Assembly: GCA_019637855.1 (NCBI GenBank) | Contig: JAHBUX010000019.1 | Span: 1 to 58,244, forward strand | Origin: Bdellovibrionales bacterium | GTDB lineage: Bacteria; Bdellovibrionota; Bdellovibrionia; Bdellovibrionales; UBA1609 | DNA: 58,244 bases | Direction: 5' to 3' | Shown here: piece after piece, positions 23,832-32,731 of the stretch | How the letters are laid out: the number at the start of each line of letters is the position of its first letter | Position numbering within the stretch: the stretch's first letter is position 1 | Notes under the pieces: model-generated | Seen by the model: the letters and a program-made list of their open reading frames with translations, nothing else | Told to the model about the DNA's origin: nothing | Database searches by the model: none | Translations under genes and position numbers: made by a program

Positions 23832-26789
23832 CTATTGGTAATAATCAGAAGAAAAAGGTTGCTGTTGGAAGTAGCGCTCGCGCGGGTCTTCAAACCCCGG
23901 CATATAATTCTGGTAGCCGGTGGGATTGGCAAATATGCGCGGATCGCCTTGAATCTGTTCGTTGTCATAAAGTGTTTGAACACCATAGCCATCGTCTTCT
24001 TCGCCGAGCGGCTCGGTAATCATCATGCCGTACTCGGCGCGCTTCAAAATGCGGCGTTGAGTGTTCAGCGGACCGCGGTTCGGGCCCATACGGAACACTT
24101 CCATAAACTGGCCGCCGCGAGCAAAGTCACCCGTGCGCACGTCGATCGGGTATTCGATGACTTGCGATTGCAGGTCGGCAGGAATGCCGTCGAGAGGCTC
24201 TTTCTCTTTGTAGAGTTCAAATGAGTTCAAGAACATCTCTTTGGCAATCGGGAGGGCCACGCGTCCACCGGTGTAGGCGCCGCCCAGGCCAGAGGCCACG
24301 TCACGACTGTCGTAGCCCATCCACACGCCGACCACCAAATCGTTGGTGAAGCCGACGAACCAGGCATCGATGGTGTTATTACTTGTTCCTGTTTTGCCAG
24401 CAACAAAACCGCCGAGATCCTTTTTGGCGGCGATCGCTGTTCCGCGTTCGATCGTGCCCTGCAAGATGCGACGGATCTGGTAGAGCGAAACACGATCTAG
24501 TGAGTTCACGGGCTGTAGGCCGTTGGCGCGGTCGCGCTTCCAAATCAGCTTTCCACCTTGCGAGACACTATCAATAAAATGCGGTACCGGTTTCAAGCAC
24601 ATCGGGCATTCGCTGGAGTAAGGAGCTGTGACGTTGGCCACAGTGGCATATGCAACAGCCATATCGATCAAGCGAGTCGGTTGCGCACCCAAAACAAACG
24701 GATATACGCGCAAGGGGTTGTCGTAAATGCCAAGTTCGTGTGTGATGCCGCGAATATAATCCAAACCTTCGGTTGGCGTCTGACCTATGGCGGCCATGAT
24801 TCTTGCCGTCGGCAAATTGAGCGATTTTTCAACGGCGTAACGGAAGGTCACCAGGCCACGGCCGCCACCGTCAAAGTTCTTCGGCGACCACCACTGAGCG
24901 CCGCGCTCGATGGGCGGCAAGCTGAGTGGTGCATTGGGAATTAGAGTGTTGGGTTGCAGGCCCAGGTTCAAAGCCGACAAGTAGATAAAGGGCTTCAGAG
25001 TTGAGCCAGGCTGACGCAAGCTCTGGGTTACGCGGTTGAGCTGAGAAGCGGCGTAAGAAAAACCGCCCGACATCGCCAGCACGCGCCCTGTCTTGGCTTC
25101 CATCACCACAATAGCGCCTTGTACGCGCGGCGGAGAAATCAGTTTGGCCGACTTGCCGTCTTCATTCAGCTTGACGTGCACCAGATCGTAAACAGACAGC
25201 ATGTTTTTGGAGCGCGTATCGGCGATCAAACTGATCACGCGCCCGTCTTGCAAACCGATCATCGGATTTTTAGTGGTGAACACCTTACCGTCTGGGGTTT
25301 GCAGACGGCTACCCAACATTACGGCGAGCGGGAGGCGAATATCCCAGTACGCTCCACGGGCGGAGGCCATAAGTTCTTGCCAGGTCGAATTGCCCTCAGC
25401 CATTTGCTTGGCGATGGAGCCGGCAGGGCCGTTGAACTTGGCGCGGCCTGAGGCTTTTTCGTAGTCCATCAGTCCGTTTTGCAGTGCGAGCTCCGCGGCT
25501 TTCTGCAGTTCGGGGTGAATGGTTGAGCGCACGACGTATGAGCCCGACGTGAGCGAGGCGATACCGGTTTTGGCTTTCACGTCGCGCTGAATTTCATCGA
25601 GGAAGTAATAGGCCGCGCGCTGACGGGGGCTTTCGAACTTGATGACCGGCATCGGATCTTTGCCTTCGATAAAGGTCTGTTCGCCCTTGGTGAGATCTTC
25701 ATCTTTAATATATTTGTCGTCTTTCATCCGGCCGACGACGTATTGCAAGCGTTGTTTGGCTTGCTCAGGAACACGGTCAGGACTGAAAGCGTTTGGTCCT
25801 TTGGTAAGGCCGGCCAAGAACGCGGCTTCGATGCGTGTAAGATCGCGGGCTGATTTGCCGAAGTAACTTTTAGCGGCCATTTCCACACCCCAAGAGGCAC
25901 GGCCTAAGAACACATAGTTTACGTAGAGCTCTAAGATCTCTTGTTTGCTCAAGAGTTTTTCGACCCGCGAAGCGATCACCATCTCGCGCATTTTGCGCTC
26001 GGGTGAAACGCTATCGCCGACCAAAAGATTCTTCACCACCTGCTGTGTGATGGTCGATCCGCCTTGCGGACGGTTCTTTTCGAACAGCGATTTGAAGGCG
26101 CGGATCACACCGTGCAAATCCAAACCATGGTGTTTCATAAAGTCTTGGTCTTCGGCCGCCATAAAGGCTTCGCCCACGTAGGACGGCAATTGAGCCAGGG
26201 GCACGAATGTGCGGCGACCATTCTCGGCAAACACTTCGGTAAAGCGTTCGCCGTTACGATCCAAAATGGTGGTGGCGCCCGGCAGTTGCAAACCTTTGAG
26301 TTTGGTGTGATCCGGCAGGTCCTTCATTGTGTCGTTGAATTTCGCGATGCCCTCTTCAAGGCGCAAAGCCGCGGGATCAGTCTGCTGACCTTTACAGAAA
26401 GTTTTGTAGATCAAAGTGAGCGATTCGAAATCGAGTTTCTCGATCACCTTCTGAGTCATGGTCTTTTTGGCGGTGACGGGAGCTTCGCCAGTGGCTGGGG
26501 TTTCCAGGGTGGCTGAAGCCTCTGCTGCCCATTTCTTTTGCAGAGTCTTTGCGCGCTTCGTGGCCTGCTTGAGCATGGCTTCAACCAAATCTTCTTCGCC
26601 ATCGGCCGTGGTTTCAGTCGAGAAATTCAGGTCCTTGCTCACCAGCTTGCAGCCGTCGCTGAGGATGGCGACGATCTGAGCTCGATCTGCAACTGGATCG
26701 AATTTAGCCTGGAACTGCTCCGGCGGTTTGGTGAAGACCTGGCTGACGGTGAGAGCTACCGCCAAGATTTCTGGCATTCCTAGAGTCAT
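23832..26789 (-). CDS. mrcA: Bifunctional penicillin-binding protein 1A
   Basis: A 985-residue class A PBP that polymerises and cross-links peptidoglycan. The glycosyltransferase domain has catalytic Glu213 (AAEDQDF) and GGSTITQQ (243-250). The transpeptidase has SxxK (Ser596-Lys599), SxN (Ser656-Asn658) and KTGTS (799-803). About 160 extra residues precede the glycosyltransferase domain. The N-terminus is odd: only a short hydrophobic run (ILAVALTVSQVF). An in-frame TAA at 26808-26810 and AGGAC before the ATG fix the start, so no longer anchor is encoded. Confidence 0.93.
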   Translation of the reverse strand: MTLGMPEILAVALTVSQVFTKPPEQFQAKFDPVADRAQIVAILSDGCKLVSKDLNFSTETTADGEEDLVEAMLKQATKRAKTLQKKWAAEASATLETPATGEAPVTAKKTMTQKVIEKLDFESLTLIYKTFCKGQQTDPAALRLEEGIAKFNDTMKDLPDHTKLKGLQLPGATTILDRNGERFTEVFAENGRRTFVPLAQLPSYVGEAFMAAEDQDFMKHHGLDLHGVIRAFKSLFEKNRPQGGSTITQQVVKNLLVGDSVSPERKMREMVIASRVEKLLSKQEILELYVNYVFLGRASWGVEMAAKSYFGKSARDLTRIEAAFLAGLTKGPNAFSPDRVPEQAKQRLQYVVGRMKDDKYIKDEDLTKGEQTFIEGKDPMPVIKFESPRQRAAYYFLDEIQRDVKAKTGIASLTSGSYVVRSTIHPELQKAAELALQNGLMDYEKASGRAKFNGPAGSIAKQMAEGNSTWQELMASARGAYWDIRLPLAVMLGSRLQTPDGKVFTTKNPMIGLQDGRVISLIADTRSKNMLSVYDLVHVKLNEDGKSAKLISPPRVQGAIVVMEAKTGRVLAMSGGFSYAASQLNRVTQSLRQPGSTLKPFIYLSALNLGLQPNTLIPNAPLSLPPIERGAQWWSPKNFDGGGRGLVTFRYAVEKSLNLPTARIMAAIGQTPTEGLDYIRGITHELGIYDNPLRVYPFVLGAQPTRLIDMAVAYATVANVTAPYSSECPMCLKPVPHFIDSVSQGGKLIWKRDRANGLQPVNSLDRVSLYQIRRILQGTIERGTAIAAKKDLGGFVAGKTGTSNNTIDAWFVGFTNDLVVGVWMGYDSRDVASGLGGAYTGGRVALPIAKEMFLNSFELYKEKEPLDGIPADLQSQVIEYPIDVRTGDFARGGQFMEVFRMGPNRGPLNTQRRILKRAEYGMMITEPLGEEDDGYGVQTLYDNEQIQGDPRIFANPTGYQNYMPGFEDPRERYFQQQPFSSDYYQ

Positions 26790-26957
26790 TGCGCGTCCTA
26801 AAGGGAGTTATTTTGCAGCCGTTATATCAGGGCCAATGATGCGACGCACTAAGTACACGATTCGCCTGAAACTTTTATCGAAGTGTCAGCGGGGCGGACA
26901 TTCTGAGCGTGGCCTCACAGGCCCGCGGTGTTTATAAGCTAACCTATTGGAATAAGG

Positions 26958-27848
26958 CTAGAACTTTCCGACCCTGGCGACGACGTCATGGGCGTGAAGG
27001 CTTTCGAAATGGCGCACTTCGATTTGGAAGTCGGCTAGCTCTTCACGTTTGAGCAACGCGGACTTCAGTTTGCGAGCGGCATCTTCGCAAAACATCAGAT
27101 TTTGAGCATTCAAACGTGCAAACTCTTGCTCGTCTTCACGTTTTACGGCGGCTTGCACCGGTGTGCCCAAAGCTTTTTCAATGACGTCGATCAAAGCGAT
27201 CGGAGAGTTGGGGGCTAGAGCTGGATCAAACGTAAAAGTCACAGTGGCCTCACTGCGCTGCGAGTGCGGAGCGGCGACCGTATTCTCCTTCAGCCATTGC
27301 AGCATCTCTTCACGTCCAACCATGTTGGCAGTGAAGTCTTGTCTAAACTGATCTTGCATAGCCTGACGACTGAGGGATGCGGAACAGGGACAGGTGCTCG
27401 AATACAGAATACGGGTGGTGAGAGCCAGAGTTTTCTGACCTTTGTGTGAGCTTACGCGATAGCTGACCGGGTAGGTTCTCCAGCCGTGTTCTTGGCTCAG
27501 CAGCGCCTGCCGCAACACCGGCCAATCCAGCGCCACTTCCATATGGCCAGAGTCGCTGAGAGTGGAGTGTGTGGACAGCATTTGATCCAAACAGTTCGAC
27601 AGCCATTCCCAGCTAAGCTCACGCTCACTGAATTGGGTAAGAATGCGGAACAGGCGCGACATGTGAATTCCACGTGCCTGCTTATCGATGAGCGAGACGG
27701 CCGCCTGTCCGCGCGCTGGCATGCGCGTGCCTTCACGTAGAACTTGCATCTGAACGTTTTCGAGGCCGACCGCATTCAGAGTGAGATCCAAATCTCGTTC
27801 TGGAGGTCTTACGGCCACGTCATCCAATTGGTTGTTTTTGATGCTCAT
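26958..27848 (-). CDS. folE2: GTP cyclohydrolase I, type IB (FolE2)
   Basis: A 296-residue GTP cyclohydrolase of the FolE2 (COG1469) type, which makes dihydroneopterin triphosphate for folate or queuosine. The metal/active-site Cys are in STCPCSASLSRQAM, and PHSQRSEATV carries a conserved His. FolE2 is the zinc-independent counterpart of FolE and is often induced in zinc starvation. ATG 27848 is the internal start chosen; the frame to 27965 would add a spurious hydrophobic leader. It is divergent from cytidine deaminase. Confidence 0.92.
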   Translation of the reverse strand: MSIKNNQLDDVAVRPPERDLDLTLNAVGLENVQMQVLREGTRMPARGQAAVSLIDKQARGIHMSRLFRILTQFSERELSWEWLSNCLDQMLSTHSTLSDSGHMEVALDWPVLRQALLSQEHGWRTYPVSYRVSSHKGQKTLALTTRILYSSTCPCSASLSRQAMQDQFRQDFTANMVGREEMLQWLKENTVAAPHSQRSEATVTFTFDPALAPNSPIALIDVIEKALGTPVQAAVKREDEQEFARLNAQNLMFCEDAARKLKSALLKREELADFQIEVRHFESLHAHDVVARVGKF

Positions 27849-27903
27849 TGCGTCACTAGGGATAGTGCATGTGAAACGCGCTTGCAAGGGGTATAAAAAA
27901 GCT

Positions 27904-28323
27904 ATGGCGAAGATCACCGCGGAAGTTGAAAAAGCGTGGCAAACGGCTCTGAAAGCGCGCGCCAATGCCCATTCACCCTATTCGAAATTCAAAGTGGGAG
28001 CGGCGCTCAAGTTGAAGGGCGTAGCGGAAGCGATTCCGGGTTGCAACGTGGAAAACGCGAGCTTTGGCGCTACCATCTGTGCTGAACGCACGGCCTTCAC
28101 GCAAGCCGTGGCTTGGCATGGCCGTTTTGAGCCCGAGTTTTTGATCGTGGCCACGGACGAAGTGCAGGCCACAGTTCCCTGTGCTCTGTGTCTGCAAGTG
28201 ATTGCCGAATTCTCTTCCGACAATTTGCCCATCTATTTGGCCAACACCGAAGGGGTGCAAAAGCAGTATACGCTGAAAGATCTGCTGCCCTATCCGTTTC
28301 GCGCCTTTAAGGCCTCGCCGTGA
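27904..28323 (+). CDS. cdd: Cytidine deaminase
   Basis: A 139-residue tetrameric-type cytidine deaminase, which turns cytidine or deoxycytidine into uridine or deoxyuridine. Zinc ligands are Cys59 of ICAER, with catalytic Glu61, and Cys93 and Cys96 in PCALC. The usual PCGxCRQ reads PCALCLQ, so the Arg after the last Cys is Leu. NVENASFGA is the substrate-binding segment. The frame is open from 27781; ATG 27904 starts the domain. Its end overlaps the next gene's GTG. Confidence 0.93.
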   Translation: MAKITAEVEKAWQTALKARANAHSPYSKFKVGAALKLKGVAEAIPGCNVENASFGATICAERTAFTQAVAWHGRFEPEFLIVATDEVQATVPCALCLQVIAEFSSDNLPIYLANTEGVQKQYTLKDLLPYPFRAFKASP

Positions 28324-29060
28324 GTCGCCCATGTGCTCTCATCACTGGCGCGAGTAGCGGCATTGGTGCCGCCAGCAGCCGGCTGCTGGCAAAGGCCGGC
28401 TATGACCTCATTTTGCTCGCGCGTCGACGGGAGCGTCTCGACAAACTGGCTTCTGAACTTCCCGGTCAGGTGGAGACTTTTGCCGTCGATGTGCAGAGCT
28501 CAGCGGCTGTGGCGGCTTTTGCCGAGAGAGTGGACCTTAAACGGGTATCGCTTTTGCTCAACAATGCGGGTTTAGCAAAGGGCACCGATCGCGTGCAAAA
28601 CTCCGAGGTGTCCGATTGGGAAGCGATGATCGATACCAATGTGAAGGGATTGCTTTATCTCACCCGCGCTGTTTTGCCGCATATGATTCAGGCGGGGCGG
28701 GGACATGTCGTGAACATAGGTTCGGTGGCGGGACGTTGGGTGTATCCAGGCGGCGCGGTCTACTGTGCGACGAAGTTCGCCGTGCGCGCCTTGAGTGAAG
28801 GGTTGCGGTTGGATCTGCTCGGAACTCCGATTCGGGTCACGAATATTGAGCCGGGTATGGTTGAGACTGAGTTTTCGCAAGTGCGTTTTGCCGATGCGGA
28901 GAAGGCGCGCAAAGTGTACGAGGGGATGACGCCTCTTACGGCGGAAGATGTGGCGGAAGCCATTGTATGGTGTACTGCGCGCCCTTCGCATGTGAATGTG
29001 CAAGAGCTTGTCTTATTCCCCACCGATCAGCCGGCGGTTGGGGTTGTTCATCGCCGTTAG
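28320..29060 (+). CDS. SDR-family NAD(P)-dependent oxidoreductase
   Basis: A 246-residue classical short-chain dehydrogenase. Cofactor motif TGASSGIG near residue 9, NNAG near 84, catalytic Ser in the GSVAG segment, and YCATK for the catalytic Tyr and Lys. Most like the YdfG/serine 3-dehydrogenase branch; the substrate is unknown. GTG 28320 overlaps the cytidine deaminase stop (GTGA), so the two genes are coupled. Confidence 0.9.
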   Translation: MSRPCALITGASSGIGAASSRLLAKAGYDLILLARRRERLDKLASELPGQVETFAVDVQSSAAVAAFAERVDLKRVSLLLNNAGLAKGTDRVQNSEVSDWEAMIDTNVKGLLYLTRAVLPHMIQAGRGHVVNIGSVAGRWVYPGGAVYCATKFAVRALSEGLRLDLLGTPIRVTNIEPGMVETEFSQVRFADAEKARKVYEGMTPLTAEDVAEAIVWCTARPSHVNVQELVLFPTDQPAVGVVHRR

Positions 29061-29276
29061 TGTCACAATCTATTCTCAAAGCAGACCTTCAGACCTTATC
29101 GACTCGCCGCGGTGGTATTTTTCACCACATAATCTTTAGTTAAAACAGCAGTTTAAATTTTTACTACAGATGTGGGTTCCAAAGTGGAACCAAAAAGTTT
29201 GCAAAGTTTTCAGGGGGTTGATCTGATCATTCCTGGACGGAGGTCGAGGTTGATCTCCACGGAACCAGGGGGAAAC

Positions 29277-30929
29277 ATGATTGCACGGAAGATCACTCTG
29301 GCGAGCGCACTTATCGCCGCACTCGCACTGTCACTGACCGCCAACGCCGAATCGAAGCGTTATCTCGTACAGTTTAAAAACACGAATACATATAAGAGCG
29401 TCGCTAAGACAGTGAACTCCAATATGTTGGTTGCACCGGGCGTGATGGCTCCGCTGCGTTTATTCAACTCGGATGCGGTCGTCGCTGGCGCTCTTAATAA
29501 TGTGGAGCTGTTGGTAATTGAGTCTACGGATAGTCGCGCTGTTGAAAGCCTCAAACAACATCCAGCGATTGCGTTGGTTGAAGAGGAGATCTTTCACCCT
29601 GCTCCGCGCACCATCGCCACTTTCGGCGGTGCCGATATTCTGAATGCAAAACCCACAGTCATGGCTCGCCCCTGGGGCATTGATGCTGTGAAAGCGCCGG
29701 CCGCCTGGAACACCACCAAGGGTTCGGGCGTACGTGTGATGGTTCTCGATACCGGCATTGAGACCGCTCACCCGGCTATGCTGACACGCTTCGAAAAAGG
29801 CCAGAACTTCACTTCTCCTAATAAAGGCGACATGGTCGATACTATTGGTCACGGGACGCATGTGGCGGGGACAATCCTAGCGGACGGCCTGAATGGCGGT
29901 TTGGTGGGCGTGGCTCCTGAGGCCCGTTTGCTGATGGGAAAAGTGTGCTCGGATGTTGGCTGCTCCTCGATCGCGATTGCCTCGGGCATCGATTGGGCTG
30001 TGACTGAGAAAGCCGATGTTGTGAACATGTCCCTGGGTGGAATGTTCATCAGCAACGGTGAAGCACAAGCTTTGTTGAAAGCAGAAGCGGCAGGCGTGAT
30101 GGTTGTTGCCGCTAGCGGCAACGGAGGTATGAACACGGTTTCTTATCCGGCGGCTTTCAAAACCGTTTTGGCGGTGGGTGCGGTCGACAGCACTTTGACC
30201 AAAGCGGACTTTTCGCAATGGGGACCTGAGTTGGCGGTAGTTGCTCCTGGCGTGGACGTTCTTTCTTCCCTTCCGCTCGGTGCTGGTCGTGCCGGCAATG
30301 TGATGCTGGATAGTGGCAGCGGAATGACCGAAGTGAAATCGGCTCCCTTCCAAGGTTCACCCGTGGCTTCCGTGGCCAATACGGAAATGGTGTTTGCAGG
30401 CCTAGGTAAACCGGAAGATTTCGCCCGCATTTCGGTAAGCGGTAAGATTGCCTTGATCGGCCGCGGCGAGATCACCTTTAAAGACAAAGTGGCCAACGCC
30501 ATCAAAGCGGGCGTCGCTGGTGTGATCATCTTCAACAATGCTCCGGGCTTATTGCAAGGTGCTTTGACTGAAGACGGCAGCGAAGTCGCTGTCCCCGCCG
30601 CTATGATCGAGCAAAAAGAGGGCGAAGCTATGAAGGCCGCTCTGATCTCTGGTGCAAATGTGCGCGGCACGGTGGAAGTCGTTCGAACGGACTATGGTTC
30701 CTTGCAGGGTACATCCATGGCCACTCCTCACGTAGCCGGTGTGGCAGCGCTGGTTCGCGCGGCTAACCGCAGCCTGACCCCCGAGCAAGTGCGCGAGATT
30801 TTGAAGTCAACTGCCACTCCGCTTGGTCCGAACAACGAGAACCAATATGGTTCAGGACTGGTGAATGCCGAAGCCGCTGTTGCTAAGGCCACCTCTATGT
30901 TCGTCGGCGTGCAACAAGCCGCGAACTAA
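29277..30929 (+). CDS. Secreted subtilisin-like serine protease with PA domain
   Basis: A 550-residue exported S8 protease. Signal peptide to about Ala24, an inhibitor-like I9 propeptide (residues 27-100), then the catalytic domain with Asp158 (VLDTGIE), His192 (GHGTHVAG) and Ser480 (GTSMATPHVAG). A protease-associated (PA) domain is inserted between about 340 and 450, which may steer substrates. It would be an extracellular or periplasmic degradative enzyme. The frame is open from 29172; ATG 29277 after GGGGG starts the signal peptide. A strong terminator follows. Confidence 0.93.
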   Translation: MIARKITLASALIAALALSLTANAESKRYLVQFKNTNTYKSVAKTVNSNMLVAPGVMAPLRLFNSDAVVAGALNNVELLVIESTDSRAVESLKQHPAIALVEEEIFHPAPRTIATFGGADILNAKPTVMARPWGIDAVKAPAAWNTTKGSGVRVMVLDTGIETAHPAMLTRFEKGQNFTSPNKGDMVDTIGHGTHVAGTILADGLNGGLVGVAPEARLLMGKVCSDVGCSSIAIASGIDWAVTEKADVVNMSLGGMFISNGEAQALLKAEAAGVMVVAASGNGGMNTVSYPAAFKTVLAVGAVDSTLTKADFSQWGPELAVVAPGVDVLSSLPLGAGRAGNVMLDSGSGMTEVKSAPFQGSPVASVANTEMVFAGLGKPEDFARISVSGKIALIGRGEITFKDKVANAIKAGVAGVIIFNNAPGLLQGALTEDGSEVAVPAAMIEQKEGEAMKAALISGANVRGTVEVVRTDYGSLQGTSMATPHVAGVAALVRAANRSLTPEQVREILKSTATPLGPNNENQYGSGLVNAEAAVAKATSMFVGVQQAAN

Positions 30930-30954
30930 TTCGCAGCAAATTCAAAGATTTTAA

Positions 30955-30984
30955 AAAGAGGGCTTAACCGGCCCTCTTTTTATT
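30955..30984 (+). terminator. Rho-independent terminator after the subtilase gene
   Basis: GAGGGC (30958-30963) pairs with GCCCTC (30971-30976) across a 7-base loop, extended by AAA/TTT pairs and followed by a long T-rich run. Confidence 0.9.
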
Positions 30985-30999
30985 TTTATGCTACGAAGC

Positions 31000-31740
31000 A
31001 TGCGTCTGAGGGTTCTCACCTACAACATGCACAAGGGCTTTTGTTTTTACTCGCGTCAGTATGTATTGGCCGAGCTGCGAACGGCCATTCGCTCGGTGAA
31101 CGCCGATGTGGTTTTCCTGCAGGAGGTGATGGGCGTTCATCCACCGGATGAGGGTGATCATGATCTGCCTTCTCAGTTCGAATATTTGGCGGATGAGATC
31201 TGGACTCACTTCGCTTACGGTAAGAATGCGATCTATTCCGAGGGCCATCACGGCAACGCGATTTTAAGCAAGCATCCATTTCTGGATTATGAAAACATCA
31301 ATGTTTCGACCAACCCTTTAGAGCGTCGAGGGCTGCTGCACGCTCAGATTCAAGTGAATGGGACGGATCTCCCTGTGCACTTGCTCTGCCTGCATCTGGA
31401 CTTGCTGGAGCGCGGTCGCCGTCAACAGATGCAAAGTCTAATCAGTCGCGTGCAAGAGCGTGTGCCGTCTGAGTGCCCGCTGATCGTTGCCGGAGACTTC
31501 AATGATTGGAAGCAAAAGTTTTCTGATCCGATGTCGGACTCACTAGGCTTGCGTGAAAGCGGTGTGGAGTTCACTGGGCAACATGCCAAAACGTTTCCAT
31601 CGTGGCGGCCGTTTCTGGCTTTGGATCGAGTGTATATTCGTCGCTTTCGGGTGCACGACTATCAAGTGCTGTACGATGTGCCCTGGCGAAAGATGAGTGA
31701 CCACGCCGCCGTGGTCACTGAGCTAGAAATCACTCAGTGA
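31000..31740 (+). CDS. Endonuclease/exonuclease/phosphatase-family protein
   Basis: A 246-residue EEP-fold phosphodiesterase/nuclease. Characteristic segments are LTYNMHKGF at the start, VVFLQEVMG with the metal-binding Glu, GNAILSKHP, VAGDFNDW and a C-terminal SDHAAVV with the catalytic His. It could act on DNA, RNA, phospholipid or inositol phosphates. ATG 31000 is favoured over 30988, which lies in the T tract of the preceding terminator. Its end overlaps the convergent MerC gene by 7 bases. Confidence 0.85.
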   Translation: MRLRVLTYNMHKGFCFYSRQYVLAELRTAIRSVNADVVFLQEVMGVHPPDEGDHDLPSQFEYLADEIWTHFAYGKNAIYSEGHHGNAILSKHPFLDYENINVSTNPLERRGLLHAQIQVNGTDLPVHLLCLHLDLLERGRRQQMQSLISRVQERVPSECPLIVAGDFNDWKQKFSDPMSDSLGLRESGVEFTGQHAKTFPSWRPFLALDRVYIRRFRVHDYQVLYDVPWRKMSDHAAVVTELEITQ

Positions 31741-32102
31741 TGGGTGCGCTGACACTGGCGCAGATTTGAAAAGTGCGCCATAGAAAGAAGCAGCCCGCCT
31801 GAGATCATAAGAATGATTTCGTAGTTGAGGTCGTAGTAACCCACATACAGGGCTAAACATACAAAGATGAGTCCTACCGAGCCTAGCCACAGCACGCGTT
31901 TCAAACGGTGCAGGCGATAGCCGTTCCAAAGAGCCCAGATGGCCACGGGCACAACCACGCAAACGATGATCCAATGAAACCAGCCGTGCGCCAGTTCTTC
32001 TCCGGCGAAGGGCAAAAACACAACCAGCACCGGCGTGAGCAAGCAATGCAGAATGCATAAGATAGAGGTGGAAATTCCCAGCCGGTCCCAAAATTCGTTC
32101 AT
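31734..32102 (-). CDS. MerC-domain inner-membrane protein
   Basis: A 122-residue, four-helix membrane protein of the MerC family, best known as a mercuric-ion uptake protein of mer operons but widespread as chromosomal genes of unclear role. The metal-binding Cys pair of helix 1 is seen in ILCILHCLLTP (Cys16, Cys20), and a second candidate Cys lies near the C-terminus (RQCQRTHH). No merA or merR is near, so mercury resistance should not be assumed. It is divergent from the small transcript at 32159. Confidence 0.85.
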   Translation of the reverse strand: MNEFWDRLGISTSILCILHCLLTPVLVVFLPFAGEELAHGWFHWIIVCVVVPVAIWALWNGYRLHRLKRVLWLGSVGLIFVCLALYVGYYDLNYEIILMISGGLLLSMAHFSNLRQCQRTHH

Positions 32103-32158
32103 GACATACCGCTACCGACTCGACCAAACAGACGTCAATGAAATCAAGTTAATTTCCA

Positions 32159-32186
32159 TTGTAAAATCACGTTACAGAAGTATATT
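32159..32186 (+). promoter_or_regulatory. Promoter with overlapping TGTAA dyad
   Basis: TTGTAA (32159-32164) and TATATT (32181-32186) are separated by 16 bp. TGTAA and TTACA within 32160-32176 form an inverted repeat (5-bp arms, 7-base spacer) over the -35 region, and a further TTGTAA lies at 32185-32190. Probably an operator; which repressor binds is unknown. Confidence 0.55.
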
Positions 32187-32215
32187 GTAAAACTCTCTCT
32201 ATGAAAGGAGGTCGC

Positions 32216-32299
32216 ATGACTAAGCAAAGTTTGAAAATTGGAATGGCGTTGACGATTCAATGCACGGATTCGACCTCCATCGATTGCCCGTTCTCATAG
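32216..32299 (+). CDS. 27-residue small protein with very strong ribosome site
   Basis: A 27-codon ORF starting MTKQSLKIGM and ending DCPFS, with Cys16 and Cys24. AAAGGAGGT, a nearly perfect match to the anti-Shine-Dalgarno, precedes ATG 32216; an in-frame ATG lies at 32201. It sits between a promoter (32159) and a strong terminator (32384), so a short transcript of about 220 bases is predicted. It could be a leader peptide, a metal-binding peptide or a toxin. No known family. Confidence 0.5.
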   Translation: MTKQSLKIGMALTIQCTDSTSIDCPFS

Positions 32300-32383
32300 C
32301 GTTTCCGCTTACAAAATAGCCGTTAAAACTTCGGTCGCTAAAACGCGATTCGCAGTCATCTATTCATTTTCGTTTTGATTTTT

Positions 32384-32415
32384 CCCCCGGGTGCGCTTTT
32401 GCGTCCGGGGTTTTT
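32384..32415 (+). terminator. Rho-independent terminator of the small transcript
   Basis: CCCCGG (32385-32390 region) pairs with CCGGGG (32405-32410) around a GC-rich inner stem and TTTT loop, followed by TTTTT (32411-32415). Confidence 0.85.
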
Positions 32416-32438
32416 AGGGCTATGCCCGGGAGAAAGAT

Positions 32439-32639
32439 ATGAAGCCACGTAACTTGGCCCTATGGCCATTGTTCAACAAACCTAGGCCTGAAGAAGAGCT
32501 TTGGGCTGAGGTAAAACAAGATTGGAACCAGGAGGAAGAGCACTTCCGTAATGGGTTCCAGGAGAACTTCGAGGGACCGCGAGAGAAGGTGGAGCGTCTG
32601 GCTCCGAACTTTGGCGATCTTAAGAGGCTCGTCTTATGA
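32439..32639 (+). CDS. Small hypothetical protein
   Basis: A 66-residue acidic-basic protein rich in Glu, Arg and Trp. The start is preceded by GGGAGAAAGAT. No family recognised, and no homologue is known to me. Position just after a terminator means it needs read-through or its own promoter. Codon use looks coherent, but the gene remains uncertain. Confidence 0.45.
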   Translation: MKPRNLALWPLFNKPRPEEELWAEVKQDWNQEEEHFRNGFQENFEGPREKVERLAPNFGDLKRLVL

Positions 32640-32680
32640 TGAGCATGTCCTTCTGTGAAGGTTTTAGCTCATTAAACACA

Positions 32681-32725
32681 AAGTCCCTGAGGGGCATGTG
32701 ATTAGGATCACTTTCTCAGGGACTT
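32681..32725. repeat. Inverted repeat downstream of rpmG
   Basis: AAGTCCCTGAG (32681-32691) and CTCAGGGACTT (32715-32725) form a perfect 11-bp stem; within the loop GTGAT and ATCAC form a second stem. It lies 7 bases past the rpmG stop and probably acts as its terminator, with TTTGTGTTT following on the minus strand. Confidence 0.7.
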
Positions 32726-32731
32726 ATTCGC

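Noticed and set aside
31734-32102. Mercury-resistance operon
   Set aside because: Only a MerC-domain protein is present; no merA, merP or merR lies nearby.
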